Origin: Bacilli bacterium
Lineage (GTDB): Bacteria; Bacillota_I; Bacilli_A; RF39; UBA660
Direction: 5' to 3'
DNA length: 38,968 bases
NCBI GenBank assembly: GCA_017544525.1
Contig: JAFYEA010000030.1
Coordinates: forward strand, 1 to 38,968
The notes beneath the pieces were generated by a model. It was given only the letters and a program-made list of their open reading frames with translations, was not told the origin of the DNA and searched no databases. Made by a program: the position numbers and the translations under genes. This document shows positions 7,023-15,651 of this stretch, piece by piece; the first letter of the stretch is position 1; the number at the start of each line of letters is the position of its first letter.

Positions 7023-8759
7023 ATGGCATTTATTTCTAAAGAAGTGATTGATGAAATTAAAGCAAGAAATGATATAGTTGATGTTATTGGTAGTTATATA
7101 AGTTTAAATGACAAATACAAAGCACTTTGTCCTTTTCATGATGATCATTCACCATCATTTAGTGTTCATCCAGATAAACAAATTTATAAATGTTTTTCTT
7201 GCGGTGAAAGTGGTAATGTAATAACATTCGTTGAAAAATTTAATCAGGTATCATTTGCAGAAGCATTAAGTATATTAGCTGAAAGAGCTGGTATTAGATT
7301 AGATATTACAAGTCCTAAGAAAGTTAATTCTCATTATGAAAAGTATTATGAAATAAATGATACAGTTAATAAGTATTTTAAAAATAATCTTATATCGAGT
7401 GTAGGAAAAGAGGCAAGAGATTATTTAGAAAAAAGAAAGATTGATAAAGACATTATTAATGAATTTAACATTGGACTTGCTACTTCAAATAAGTTATCTA
7501 CTATTTTAGAAAAGAAATATGATATTAAAGATTTATTTGAAATTGATTTGGTTAAAGATATAAATGGTAAATATTATGATACTTTTCAAAACAGAATAAT
7601 GTTTCCAATTATTGATGAAAATAATAATATAATTGGTTTTTCTGGTAGGAAATATTTATCTAATGATGTTAAAGATGAGAGATTACCTAAATATTCAAAC
7701 TCAAAAGAAAATATTATATTTAAAAAGAGTGGAACTTTTTATAATATAAATAATGCTTTACCAAATATAAAGAAAAGCAAAGAAATAATTATTACAGAAG
7801 GTTTTATGGATACTATAAGAATGGCTTCTATAGGTTACAAAAATGTAATAGCTATTATGGGAACTGCTTTTAATCAACTGCATTTAGATAAAATATTAAA
7901 ATATAAATGTAAAGTAGTAATGAATTTAGATCAGGATGATGCGGGTGTTGAAGCAACTATTAAAATAGGTGATGAATTAATCAAACATAATCTTGATGTA
8001 AGTGTTATAGTTTTTGATGATTACAAAGATAGTGATGAATATATAATTAATAAAGGAAAGGAAGCATTTGATATAGCTTATAAAAATAGGATACCATATA
8101 TTGATTTTAAATTAAGATTTTTAAAATCAAATAAAAATATGAAAGATTCTGTTGAAATTAGCAAGTACATAAATGAGGCAATCAATGCTTTAAATGATAT
8201 TGATGATGAAATATTAAGAGAACTAAAAACTAAAGAGTTATCTACTGAATTTGGTATCGATGAATCAGTAATTAAGAACAAATTAAAAGAGCCTGTTAAA
8301 GTAAAAGAGGAACCTAAAAAAGAGATAAAAAGAACTCGTTATAATAAATATGATATAAGTGAGATTAGACTTCTATATTTAATGATGCATTATGATGATG
8401 TTATATTATATTTTGAAAACACATTAGGCTATATGGTACATAATGATAGAGCATCTCTAGCATATAGAATAATTGAATTTAGAAATCAATATGGATATTT
8501 TGACTATAGTGATTTTATGGATTATATAGAAGGAAGAGAAACTGAAAATGAAGTATTAAAAGAAGTTATGAGATATCATAATGAAGATTCATATACTGAA
8601 AGTGAGTTAGATGATTATATTAATACAATAAAAATGTATACAGTAGAAAAGAGAAAGAAAGCTTTAAAACAACAGCTAAAAGAAACATTAGATGTTAATA
8701 AAAAGAAAGAAATAGGTTTAAAGATAGAGAATATAAATAAGGAAGTGTTGAAATGGTAA
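7023..8759 (+). CDS. dnaG: DNA primase
   Basis: 578 residues, normal length. The CHC2 zinc finger is at residues 36-60 (C36, H39, C57, C60; [11 protein letters not shown] then [10 protein letters not shown]). The primase catalytic core follows, with the TOPRIM metal residues E259 (IITEGFMD) and D303/D305 (NLDQDDAG). The C-terminal ~150 residues form the helical DnaB-binding domain. DnaG makes RNA primers at the replication fork. ATG 7023 has AGGAGGG (7011-7017) upstream; an in-frame GTG at 6993 precedes that site. It overlaps rpoD by 7 bases. The rpsU of the classical macromolecular-synthesis operon is not present. Confidence 0.96.
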   Translation: MAFISKEVIDEIKARNDIVDVIGSYISLNDKYKALCPFHDDHSPSFSVHPDKQIYKCFSCGESGNVITFVEKFNQVSFAEALSILAERAGIRLDITSPKKVNSHYEKYYEINDTVNKYFKNNLISSVGKEARDYLEKRKIDKDIINEFNIGLATSNKLSTILEKKYDIKDLFEIDLVKDINGKYYDTFQNRIMFPIIDENNNIIGFSGRKYLSNDVKDERLPKYSNSKENIIFKKSGTFYNINNALPNIKKSKEIIITEGFMDTIRMASIGYKNVIAIMGTAFNQLHLDKILKYKCKVVMNLDQDDAGVEATIKIGDELIKHNLDVSVIVFDDYKDSDEYIINKGKEAFDIAYKNRIPYIDFKLRFLKSNKNMKDSVEISKYINEAINALNDIDDEILRELKTKELSTEFGIDESVIKNKLKEPVKVKEEPKKEIKRTRYNKYDISEIRLLYLMMHYDDVILYFENTLGYMVHNDRASLAYRIIEFRNQYGYFDYSDFMDYIEGRETENEVLKEVMRYHNEDSYTESELDDYINTIKMYTVEKRKKALKQQLKETLDVNKKKEIGLKIENINKEVLKW

Positions 8760-9844
8760 ACAATATTAAAACTTTTGATGAAAGAATTGATGAACTTGTC
8801 AAGTTAGGATTAGAGCAAGGTTATATTACTTATGAACAAATAGAGAAAAAAGTAATGGATCTTGAATTAGATAGCAATGCTCTTGATAAGTTATATAATA
8901 CTTTAACTGAAAACAATATTGAAGTAAGAGCTGAAGATGATGAAGATGGAGATTCTATTGATTTAAAAAATGATTTATTAATAGATGATGTTCCTGATGA
9001 AAGTAAAGACATGTCAGTTAATGACAATGTAAGAATGTATTTAAAAGAAATAGGTAAAATAAGCCTTCTTACATTAGAAGAAGAACAGGAATTGTCTAGA
9101 AGAGTAGCTGAAGGGGATGAACATGCTAAAAATATATTAGCAGAATCTAACCTTCGTTTAGTTGTTAGTATTGCTAAAAGATATGTTGGTAGAGGATTAT
9201 TATTCTTAGACTTAATTCAAGAAGGAAATATTGGACTTATGAAAGCAGTAGAAAAATTTGATTATGATAAGGGATATAAATTTTCAACATATGCTACATG
9301 GTGGATTAGGCAAGCAATTACAAGAGCATTAGCAGATCAAGCAAGAACTATTAGAGTTCCTGTTCATATGGTTGAAACAATTAATAAAATGGCTAGAATT
9401 GAAAGACAAATGACTTTAGAATTAAATAGAGAACCAACTGATCAAGAATTAAGTAAGAAGATGGGATTATCAGTTGATAAAATTGCTGAAATTAGAAAAA
9501 TTAGTCAAGATCCTGTGTCTCTAGAAACACCAATTGGTGAAGAAGACGATTCACATTTAGGTGATTTCTTGGCTGATGAAAGAACAATGTCACCAGAAGA
9601 ATTTGCAACTTATGAAATATTAAAAGATGAATTAAGAGAAGTATTAGATACATTAACTGTTCGTGAAAAAGAAGTATTAGAATTAAGATTTGGTTTATTT
9701 GATGGTTCTTCACATACATTAGAAGAAGTTGGAAAGCAATTTAAAGTTACTCGTGAAAGAATTAGACAAATTGAAGCAAAAGCTCTTAGAAAATTAAGAC
9801 ACCCATCAAGAGCTAAAAAATTAAGAGATTTCTTAATTGAATAG
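8753..9844 (+). CDS. rpoD: Primary sigma factor (sigma-70/SigA)
   Basis: 363 residues. Region 1.1 (residues 1-60) is followed by an acidic linker and region 1.2 ([19 protein letters not shown], ~93-111). Region 2 (132-205) contains [30 protein letters not shown] and [16 protein letters not shown] for -10 recognition. Region 3 follows, and region 4 has the -35 helix-turn-helix ([23 protein letters not shown]). It directs RNA polymerase to the TTGnnn-17-TATAAT promoters that recur across this window. It overlaps dnaG by 7 bases and is followed by trmK, as in many Bacillota. Confidence 0.97.
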   Translation: MVNNIKTFDERIDELVKLGLEQGYITYEQIEKKVMDLELDSNALDKLYNTLTENNIEVRAEDDEDGDSIDLKNDLLIDDVPDESKDMSVNDNVRMYLKEIGKISLLTLEEEQELSRRVAEGDEHAKNILAESNLRLVVSIAKRYVGRGLLFLDLIQEGNIGLMKAVEKFDYDKGYKFSTYATWWIRQAITRALADQARTIRVPVHMVETINKMARIERQMTLELNREPTDQELSKKMGLSVDKIAEIRKISQDPVSLETPIGEEDDSHLGDFLADERTMSPEEFATYEILKDELREVLDTLTVREKEVLELRFGLFDGSSHTLEEVGKQFKVTRERIRQIEAKALRKLRHPSRAKKLRDFLIE

Positions 9845-10445
9845 AATAGAAGCAATATATCAATTAATAGATGAAAATGATAAAGTAGTAGATGTAGGGT
9901 GTGATCAAGCAAAACTTTCTATATTATTGGCTAAAAGAAATCAATCATCTATAGCAAGTGATATAAGTGAAAAAGTAATAATAAAAGCAAAAGAAAAAAT
10001 TAATAATGATTTAATTGATTTAAGAATATCTAATGGTTTAGACAAAATTAAAGAAGGAGAAGCAGATACATTAGTTTTATCAGGTATGGGAACCCATACA
10101 ATAATAGATATTCTTTCAAAAACTAAATTAAGATTTAAAAAGATTATTACTATATCAAATAATTATCATGATATATTAAGAAGTAAAATGAACTATTTAA
10201 ATTATAAAATAAAGGAAGAAAGAATTATAAAAGAAAATAATAAATATTATAATTTAATTTTGTTTGTTCCTGGTAATAAAGAATATTCTGAAAAAGAATT
10301 ACTATTAGGTGTTAATCATAAAGATATAAATATGTATAATGAATATTTAAATTATTTATTAATTAAATATAAGAAAATAAAAGAAACTTCTAAAGATAAA
10401 AATGATAAAATTGATTTATTAATTAAGTTTATTGAAGAAAAATAA
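9837..10445 (+). CDS. trmK: tRNA (adenine22-N1)-methyltransferase TrmK
   Basis: 202 residues. The Rossmann SAM-binding motif I is [13 protein letters not shown] (~18-30), a second motif is [15 protein letters not shown] (~76-90), and there is a charged helical C-terminus. This is the COG2384 pattern of TrmK, which methylates N1 of A22 in tRNA. The start is probably TTG 9837, overlapping the rpoD stop by 8 bases; no ATG lies ahead of motif I. It is slightly shorter than Bacillus TrmK. The usual partner yqfO (NIF3-like) is absent. The position after rpoD supports the assignment. Confidence 0.88.
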   Translation: MNRIEAIYQLIDENDKVVDVGCDQAKLSILLAKRNQSSIASDISEKVIIKAKEKINNDLIDLRISNGLDKIKEGEADTLVLSGMGTHTIIDILSKTKLRFKKIITISNNYHDILRSKMNYLNYKIKEERIIKENNKYYNLILFVPGNKEYSEKELLLGVNHKDINMYNEYLNYLLIKYKKIKETSKDKNDKIDLLIKFIEEK

Positions 10446-10475
10446 GAGATTTTAATATTGAAATCTCTTTTATTT
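10445..10475 (+). terminator. Terminator after trmK
   Basis: AGAGATTT (10445-10452) / AAATCTCT (10461-10468) with an 8-nt loop, then a T-rich end. The 3' part overlaps the next promoter's -35. Confidence 0.75.
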
Positions 10476-10487
10476 TAGAGTTATAAT
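10458..10487 (+). promoter_or_regulatory. Sigma-A promoter of the phosphofructokinase gene
   Basis: TTGAAA (10458-10463), 18-bp spacer, TATAAT (10482-10487). The -35 is within the trmK terminator. Confidence 0.6.
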
Positions 10488-10507
10488 TTTTTCTATGGAG
10501 GTAAGAT

Positions 10508-11740
10508 ATGAAAAATATAATTGTAGGACAATCAGGTGGTCCAACAGCAGTAATAAATGCAAGTATTGCTGGAGTTTATAAGAAAGCAAAAGAATTAGGA
10601 ATTAAGAAAGTATATGGAATGGTTTATGGTATTGAAGGATTAATAAATGACAACATTATTGAACTAGAAGAATATTTAAATAATAATAAGAATTATGAAT
10701 TATTAAAAAGAACGCCAGGAGCATTTTTGGGTTCTTGTAGATACAAATTACCTAAAGTAGAAGATAATAAAGAGGTATATGAAAAAATATTTAACATATT
10801 AGACAAATATGAAATTGACGGTTTTTTCTATGCTGGTGGTAATGACTCAATGGATACTGTTAAAATGTTAAGTGATTATGCTAAAGAAAACAATAAAAAA
10901 CAAGTATTTATAGGCATACCTAAAACAATTGACAATGATTTACCTATAACAGATCATTGCCCAGGTTATGGAAGCGCTGCTAAGTATGTGGCAACTAGTT
11001 TAAGAGAAATAATTCGTGACAATGCATCATTTGGAAAAAGTAGATTGACAGTATGTATTGTAGAAATAATGGGTAGACATACTGGATGGTTAACAGCTGC
11101 AAGTGCTCTATCAAAGAATGATTCTTGTGAGGGAGTAGATGCAATATATTTGCCTGAAAATGTGTTTGATATTGATGAGTTTGTTAATAATATTAAGGAA
11201 TTATCTAATCATAAATCAAGTATTGTAGTAGCAGTATCTGAAGGCGTTAAAACAAAAGATGGAAAATTTGTGTGTGAAATATCAAATGATAATAGAAAAG
11301 TTGATAATTTTGGCCATAAACAGTTATCTGGAACTGCTAGTACTCTTGCTGATATAGTTGCAGAACAAACTGGATTTAAAACAAGAGCAATTGAACTTTC
11401 AACATTGCAAAGAGCAGCATCACACATTTCATCATTAACAGATGTTACTGAGGCAGAACATGCAGGTATGAAAGCAGTAGAAGAGGCAAATAAAAATAAT
11501 ACAGGTGTAATGGTTATTTTTGAAAGAAAGAACACTAAAAAATATAGTATTAAAGAAAGTATTTATGATATACATAACATAGCAAATGTAGAAAAAATGA
11601 TTCCAAAAGAATGGATTGACAGTAAAAATCATCAAATGAAACAAGCATATATTGATTATGCATTACCATTAATTCAAGGAGAATTATTACCAATATATAA
11701 AGACGGATTACCAGTGCATTTAATAAGAAAAGATAAATAA
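10508..11740 (+). CDS. pfp: 6-phosphofructokinase, probably PPi-dependent
   Basis: 410 residues, longer than the ~320-residue bacterial ATP enzyme. GQSGGPTAVINASIAG opens the phosphate-donor site. Residues 110-113 read GGND, where ATP enzymes have GGDG; an Asp at the fourth position is a mark of PPi-dependent enzymes. Residues 138-144 read PKTIDND, with Lys where ATP-PFK has Gly (PGTIDND), also a PPi hallmark. MGRHTGWL follows. It would phosphorylate fructose-6-phosphate with pyrophosphate, reversibly, in glycolysis, saving ATP. ATG 10508 has ATGGAGG upstream. It is monocistronic with its own promoter. PPi use is inferred from two residues. Confidence 0.88.
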   Translation: MKNIIVGQSGGPTAVINASIAGVYKKAKELGIKKVYGMVYGIEGLINDNIIELEEYLNNNKNYELLKRTPGAFLGSCRYKLPKVEDNKEVYEKIFNILDKYEIDGFFYAGGNDSMDTVKMLSDYAKENNKKQVFIGIPKTIDNDLPITDHCPGYGSAAKYVATSLREIIRDNASFGKSRLTVCIVEIMGRHTGWLTAASALSKNDSCEGVDAIYLPENVFDIDEFVNNIKELSNHKSSIVVAVSEGVKTKDGKFVCEISNDNRKVDNFGHKQLSGTASTLADIVAEQTGFKTRAIELSTLQRAASHISSLTDVTEAEHAGMKAVEEANKNNTGVMVIFERKNTKKYSIKESIYDIHNIANVEKMIPKEWIDSKNHQMKQAYIDYALPLIQGELLPIYKDGLPVHLIRKDK

Positions 11741-11764
11741 AATGTATTAAAAACTATTAAGATG

Positions 11765-11773
11765 TGATAAAAT
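11765..11773 (+). promoter_or_regulatory. Possible extended -10 for the 588-residue membrane protein
   Basis: TGATAAAAT (11765-11773), about 28 bases before ATG 11801. No convincing -35. Confidence 0.35.
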
Positions 11774-11800
11774 ATATCATAGAGATAGTAGGTGATTAAT

Positions 11801-13567
11801 ATGAAATTACAAACTTATAAGGATGAAGTCGAGGAAATCCAAAAGAAAATGGTAGACTTAATCAAAGGTGTTTTAAACTTTGATTATACTGAATTATTTA
11901 TTCATTGTGTTAACGAAGAAGACATTACTGGATTTAATTTCTTTGTTGAAAAAGATAAGAATTTAGTAATGGACGTTTCATTAGGACTTGATCCAAATGT
12001 ATTAAATAATATTAAAACTCAAGGATTGGGTTTAATAAAAGAAATTGAAGAAGTTAGTAAGAAGCATACTAAAGAAATACCAACTGTTATGGAAGTGTTA
12101 TATTTTACTGGTAATGGTGAAATAATACCACTTAATTATAGGTATGATAAAATATGCCATACTAGAGGAAAAACTCCAGAAGCGTTATGTGGAGAATTGT
12201 TAGAAAAATATAGAAAAGAATATTCTTCTATTATATATATTCAAAAAAATGATGGTATGGTAATTATGAAAAAAGGTGTTTTCTGTTATTTCCTAGAAGA
12301 TGGAAAATGGAAACATGAACAAGGATTATTTTCAAATTTTAATGGTGGGTATTCTGATTGGAAGAATATAGATGAAGCAGAAGTTTTGAGAATAATGGAA
12401 GATATGAAATTACATCCAGAAAAGTATAAAAAAGCAAATAATGATATATCTGGAATTAATGCTAAAAAGATATTAATAGCTCTTGCTATAGTAGCTGTAA
12501 TAATAGGTGTGGTATATTATATAAAGAAACCAAAAGAAGAACCAGTTAACAATACAACTCCAATAGTAGAAAATACTAATAGTTTATTATCTGGAAGTGT
12601 TTATAGAGTATTAATGGATGGTGATAATCAATACTTGGTTAAAAGAAATGGAAGCAAATATGAAGTTGTTTACAAAGTAAAGGATAACTATATAGGTATA
12701 TATGATAATAAAGTATATTTTTCAAATACAAGTATTAAATATGTTGATTTAAGTGATGATACTCTACAAGAAAAAGAGTGGGTAAAAATACCTCAACCAT
12801 CATGCAAGAATGATTGTGATCCATTAGAAATTGATAAAGCAGTTATAATTGGTGATGAAATGTTCTTTAACCTTGATAGTTCTGCAGCAGGAGGAGATGA
12901 AACTGATGGCTTATTATCATTAAATATGAAAGCAACATCCTTTGAAGAAAAGAAAGTAATATCTTCATTGGCAGAAAAATGGGTTGTTGATGATAATCAT
13001 GATAATATCTATTATATGAATTTCTATAGAGATGATCCAAATGTATATAGATATGAGGTTGCCACATCTAATAAAGAAAAGTTATTTGAAACAGCTGATT
13101 ATTTTGATGATATAGAAGCTACTACTAATAATGTATTATACTATAATAGTGTTAAAGATGAATTATCAATATATAATATTTCAAAAAAAGAAGCTACTGT
13201 TTTAGCAAGTAAATATAAAAAAGTACTATCTGATGTTGAAATGCATAACATTTGTTCAGTAGTAGGAAGCACAGTATATTACTATAACGCTGATAAAAAT
13301 ATCATAAAATATGATTTATCAAAGAATACAAAAGTTAATTATTATACAATTAAAGATACATACTTCTTTGATTCATTTAAAAACTATGATAATAATAATT
13401 TAAAAATTAATTATAATTGTACATTACATGAAGAAACAGAAGAGCATAAATGTGAGAAAGATTATGAATATATTTTAAATCAAAAAGAAACAGATAAATT
13501 ATCAAATGTAGATGTAGTAATGCCAGATGGCAGTACCAAGAATTTTACAATAGATTCTTTCAAATAA
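11801..13567 (+). CDS. Bitopic membrane protein with cytosolic N-domain and repeat-rich outer domain
   Basis: 588 residues; family not recognised. Residues 1-220 are a soluble alpha/beta domain with a conserved-looking GVFCYFLEDGKWKHEQGLF segment. Residues ~223-241 are one transmembrane helix (ILIALAIVAVIIGVVYYI). Residues ~265-588 are a beta-rich outer domain whose repeats pair an aspartate turn with aromatic strands (DNHDNIYYMNF, TNNVLYYNSVKDELSIYNIS, GSTVYYYNADKNIIKYDLS). This recalls beta-propeller or DUF5050-like domains. It also has paired Cys (CKNDC). The layout suggests a sensor or receptor joining an external ligand domain to a cytosolic domain, but no signalling motif is seen. ATG 11801 follows AGGTGAT; a GTG at 11792 is less likely. 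Confidence 0.65.
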   Translation: MKLQTYKDEVEEIQKKMVDLIKGVLNFDYTELFIHCVNEEDITGFNFFVEKDKNLVMDVSLGLDPNVLNNIKTQGLGLIKEIEEVSKKHTKEIPTVMEVLYFTGNGEIIPLNYRYDKICHTRGKTPEALCGELLEKYRKEYSSIIYIQKNDGMVIMKKGVFCYFLEDGKWKHEQGLFSNFNGGYSDWKNIDEAEVLRIMEDMKLHPEKYKKANNDISGINAKKILIALAIVAVIIGVVYYIKKPKEEPVNNTTPIVENTNSLLSGSVYRVLMDGDNQYLVKRNGSKYEVVYKVKDNYIGIYDNKVYFSNTSIKYVDLSDDTLQEKEWVKIPQPSCKNDCDPLEIDKAVIIGDEMFFNLDSSAAGGDETDGLLSLNMKATSFEEKKVISSLAEKWVVDDNHDNIYYMNFYRDDPNVYRYEVATSNKEKLFETADYFDDIEATTNNVLYYNSVKDELSIYNISKKEATVLASKYKKVLSDVEMHNICSVVGSTVYYYNADKNIIKYDLSKNTKVNYYTIKDTYFFDSFKNYDNNNLKINYNCTLHEETEEHKCEKDYEYILNQKETDKLSNVDVVMPDGSTKNFTIDSFK

Positions 13568-13589
13568 AAACGACTTATGTCGTTTTTTT
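13567..13589 (+). terminator. Terminator after the 588-residue membrane protein
   Basis: AAAACGAC (13567-13574) / GTCGTTTT (13579-13586), loop TTAT, then Ts. It starts on the last base of the stop codon. Confidence 0.85.
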
Positions 13590-13590
13590 A

Positions 13591-13599
13591 TGATATAAT
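13591..13599 (+). promoter_or_regulatory. Extended -10 promoter for the 13.6 kb gene
   Basis: TGATATAAT (13591-13599), 21 bases before ATG 13621. No clear -35; the preceding terminator abuts it. Confidence 0.45.
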
Positions 13600-13620
13600 A
13601 ATCAAACAGGTGATGATAAT

Positions 13621-14157
13621 ATGGATATTATTAAAGATAAAAAGAATAGAGAAATCTTTATTGTAGATAATAATGAAGTGTTAATGAAGTTGTTTTTTGT
13701 ACCGAGCTATTTTGTATGTGATTTCTCTGAAAAAGTAAGTGTTAATAATCCTGTTATTATTAATAAAGAAGTTGATGAATACTTATATAATAATTTAAGT
13801 TGGCTAATGAATCAAAATTATTTTTTTGAACATGAATATAGTTATAAAAATGATAATCAATTAGTATGGTTGTCAGAACATTGTTTTGATATGAGTGATG
13901 AATTCGAACTTGATAATACTCCACGTTTTGTTTTGGATAAAGATAATGAAATATTTAAAATATATTGTCTGAGACCTTTTTTTGAAAAAAATAATATTAA
14001 TAGAGGATCAAGCGTTTCTTTTGCTCCTGCAGGAAATGGATTTACATCTCAAAATTTAGATACTGGTTTTTCTTTACAAGGAGATATAATTACAGTTTTT
14101 AATAATACGTTAGATAATAAACTAATAAAGAGTAAAAAAAGAACAATAAAAAAATGA
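13621..14157 (+). CDS. Hypothetical protein, 178 residues
   Basis: Not recognised. It is soluble, acidic and rich in aromatic residues and Asn/Asp, with no signal peptide or membrane segment. It seems to have an N-terminal half with mixed alpha/beta segments, and a Gly/Ser-rich stretch (residues ~128-150, SSVSFAPAGNGFTSQN) before a lysine-rich tail. AGGTGATGATAAT precedes ATG 13621. The gene stands alone between two terminators and ends in TGA inside the arm of the second one. It belongs to a 3-4 kb stretch of unrecognised genes ahead of tRNA-Leu, so it may be accessory. Confidence 0.6.
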   Translation: MDIIKDKKNREIFIVDNNEVLMKLFFVPSYFVCDFSEKVSVNNPVIINKEVDEYLYNNLSWLMNQNYFFEHEYSYKNDNQLVWLSEHCFDMSDEFELDNTPRFVLDKDNEIFKIYCLRPFFEKNNINRGSSVSFAPAGNGFTSQNLDTGFSLQGDIITVFNNTLDNKLIKSKKRTIKK

Positions 14158-14177
14158 CTTATTAAGTCATTGTTTTT
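14153..14177 (+). terminator. Terminator containing the TGA of the 13.6 kb gene
   Basis: AATGACT (14153-14159) / AGTCATT (14165-14171), loop TATTA, then GTTTTT. Confidence 0.8.
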
Positions 14178-14270
14178 AATTTGGTGCCAATAAAGAGCCT
14201 ATTTTGGACACTTATATCTAAAAGAACAACTAATAAATATCAGTTCTATATATAATATAACATGTTTTTT

Positions 14271-14302
14271 TCTAAAATAAAAGTAGCAAAATTTATTGCT
14301 AC
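14271..14302 (-). terminator. Terminator of the minus-strand 269-residue gene
   Basis: GTAGCAA (14283-14289) / TTGCTAC (14296-14302), loop AATTTA. The plus-strand A-rich run at 14271-14282 gives the U-rich tail on the minus transcript. Confidence 0.75.
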
Positions 14303-14316
14303 CAATACAACTTATT

Positions 14317-15126
14317 TTACTTTTTATTTTTATTAAAAAGTCTTTTTACCAATCTTTTTATTCCTTTTTCATCTTTTACTTCTTCTTGTTCTTCATGGTT
14401 ATTATCATAACTTTTTACTTTAAATTCCGTAACGAAATATTGACTATCTTCAGTAAGAGAATTGCTCATTTCATAGTCCCCAGCAAGGAAATTCTTTTCA
14501 TTTCTTTCCATTATTGCAATTGACATACCCATTTGAAGAAATCCTTGTGGTATTCTATCATCATTAGATAATTTCTTTCCATCTTTTCTAAAAAGTAATA
14601 TTTTATTAGGATCAAGACTTGCTCTAATTTCATATTCACAGTTATCATCACCTACAAAAGAAAAGCCATCTGAATCAGGTACAACTGGAAATTGCATTTG
14701 TTTATGGCCTTCTCTAACCCATAATATTTCACCAATAGATTTCATTTTATATTCTAATAATTCAAGTCTTTGTATTAATGATTGATAATCTTTTTCATAT
14801 TCATCTGGGATAGAAATGGATCTATGAGCAATTTCACTCATTTCATTTGCAAGTTCTTGTCTCTTTTCCATAATATCTTCATTAGATAAATATCTGATTT
14901 GTTTGTAATCAGCAATCCAATCTAAAGATTCAAAATATTCAACTTCATTTGGTTGTGTGAATTCAACAAAATCCATTCTGTTACTATCATTTACTATAAC
15001 AACATCACTAAAAACTTTTTCAAATATTGAAGCCGGAATTGATATATCAGAATGAGTTAACATCATTATATCATTCATTTGAACATAAACTTTTTTTACT
15101 CCATTTTCAACATTAAATATTTTCAT
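14317..15126 (-). CDS. Hypothetical protein, 269 residues
   Basis: Not recognised. It is soluble with no signal peptide or membrane helix. Residues 1-75 look alpha/beta (VKKVYVQMNDIMMLTHSD). Residues ~80-135 are a charged, probably coiled helix pair (LSNEDIMEKRQELANEMSEI, DYQSLIQRLELLEYKMKSI). Residues ~135-235 are beta-rich, and the C-terminal ~35 residues are highly charged and lysine-rich. On the minus strand the start is preceded by GGGAG about 10 bases upstream and by an extended -10 promoter. It is the only minus-strand protein gene in the 11.8-20 kb area and lies beside tRNA-Leu and a gene remnant, a common place for acquired DNA. Confidence 0.6.
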   Translation of the reverse strand: MKIFNVENGVKKVYVQMNDIMMLTHSDISIPASIFEKVFSDVVIVNDSNRMDFVEFTQPNEVEYFESLDWIADYKQIRYLSNEDIMEKRQELANEMSEIAHRSISIPDEYEKDYQSLIQRLELLEYKMKSIGEILWVREGHKQMQFPVVPDSDGFSFVGDDNCEYEIRASLDPNKILLFRKDGKKLSNDDRIPQGFLQMGMSIAIMERNEKNFLAGDYEMSNSLTEDSQYFVTEFKVKSYDNNHEEQEEVKDEKGIKRLVKRLFNKNKK

Positions 15127-15156
15127 AATTCCAAAACTCCCTTCGTTTAGTTACTT

Positions 15157-15187
15157 ATTATAACATATTTTGTACTATTTGAAACAA
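15157..15187 (-). promoter_or_regulatory. Promoter of the minus-strand 269-residue gene
   Basis: On the minus strand an extended -10 TGTTATAAT (TATAAT at 15157-15162), with TTGTTT (15182-15187) at a long 19-bp spacing. Confidence 0.45.
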
Positions 15188-15197
15188 ATTTTACATA

Positions 15198-15371
15198 TTA
15201 TCTTTCAAAATCATCTTTTTCTTTACTTAAATCTAAGTCTTCAATATCATCATCATCTAAAACATTGTCTTCATACATATCATTAACAGCATCATTATGT
15301 TTATTATATTTATCATACCAGCCATGAAGTTTACCGTGTAAGAAAGATATTAATTTATTAAACTTATCTTT
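15198..15371 (-). pseudogene. Start-less ORF remnant upstream of the minus-strand gene
   Basis: A 57-residue open frame that begins just after a TAG (15372-15374) and has no usable start codon ahead of its conserved-looking part; the stop is TAA at 15198-15200. It reads as a protein C-terminus: KFNKLISFLHGKLHGWYDKY, then an Asp-rich VLDDDDIEDLDLSKEKDDFE tail. The pattern loosely recalls the C-terminal tail of Mob/Pre-type plasmid relaxases, but I cannot verify that. It lies 73 bases downstream of tRNA-Leu on the same strand, in the 15127-15651 gap. That gap otherwise holds only promoters, a terminator and the tRNA. It could also be a small real gene with an undetected start. Confidence 0.4.
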
Positions 15372-15394
15372 CTAATAATGTATTTTTTTATCAA

Positions 15395-15431
15395 AAAACA
15401 AAGAAAAATCGAACTTAATTAAAAAGTTCGA
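15395..15431 (-). terminator. Terminator of tRNA-Leu
   Basis: TCGAACTT (15409-15416) / AAGTTCGA (15424-15431), 7-nt loop, followed on the minus strand by a T-rich run (15391-15408). Confidence 0.85.
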
Positions 15432-15444
15432 CCAGATTCTTTAA

Positions 15445-15531
15445 TGGTGCAAGAGAAGGGAATCGAACCCTCAAGGTATTTCTACCGTCAGATTTTGAGT
15501 CTGATGCGTCTACCAGTTCCGCCACACTTGC
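15445..15531 (-). tRNA. tRNA-Leu (anticodon CAA)
   Basis: 87 bases with encoded CCA. On the minus strand the acceptor is GCAAGTG / CTCTTGC with a U-U mismatch at 6:67. The D-arm is TGGCGGAACTGGTAGACGC, typical for Leu. The anticodon stem is TCAGA/TCTGA with loop CTCAAAA, giving anticodon CAA (TTG codon). There is a long class-II variable arm and a GGGTTCGATTCCC T-arm. A terminator follows at 15409-15431. Confidence 0.95.
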
Positions 15532-15542
15532 ACAACAACATT

Positions 15543-15551
15543 ATTATAACA
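15543..15551 (-). promoter_or_regulatory. Extended -10 promoter of tRNA-Leu
   Basis: On the minus strand TGTTATAAT (TATAAT at 15543-15548), 11 bases ahead of the tRNA 5' end; the -35 is weak. Confidence 0.5.
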
Positions 15552-15600
15552 CATTTTATTCTTAAATAAATAGTATTATGTAAAATATTAATACCGATAA

Positions 15601-15629
15601 TTGAAGATAATTGCTAAAACTGATATAAT
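15601..15629 (+). promoter_or_regulatory. Sigma-A promoter of the DUF4870-like gene
   Basis: TTGAAG (15601-15606), 17-bp spacer, TATAAT (15624-15629) with extended -10 TGA. Confidence 0.7.
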
Positions 15630-15651
15630 ATTTTTAAAGATAGGTGATAAT

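Noticed and set aside
9501..9912. Minus-strand frames opposite the end of rpoD and start of trmK
   Set aside because: Antisense to highly conserved sigma-factor sequence; Leu/His/Ile-rich shadows.
14181..14210. TGGTGC near 14181 as an attachment-site copy of the tRNA-Leu 3' end, or the imperfect inverted repeat here as an IS end
   Set aside because: Only six bases match the tRNA end (15445-15450) before the sequences diverge, and no transposase or integrase fragment or target duplication is visible.
14296..14523. 75-residue plus-strand frame opposite the 269-residue minus-strand gene
   Set aside because: Phe/Ile-rich shadow of the minus-strand reading frame, overlapping its terminator; no ribosome-binding site.
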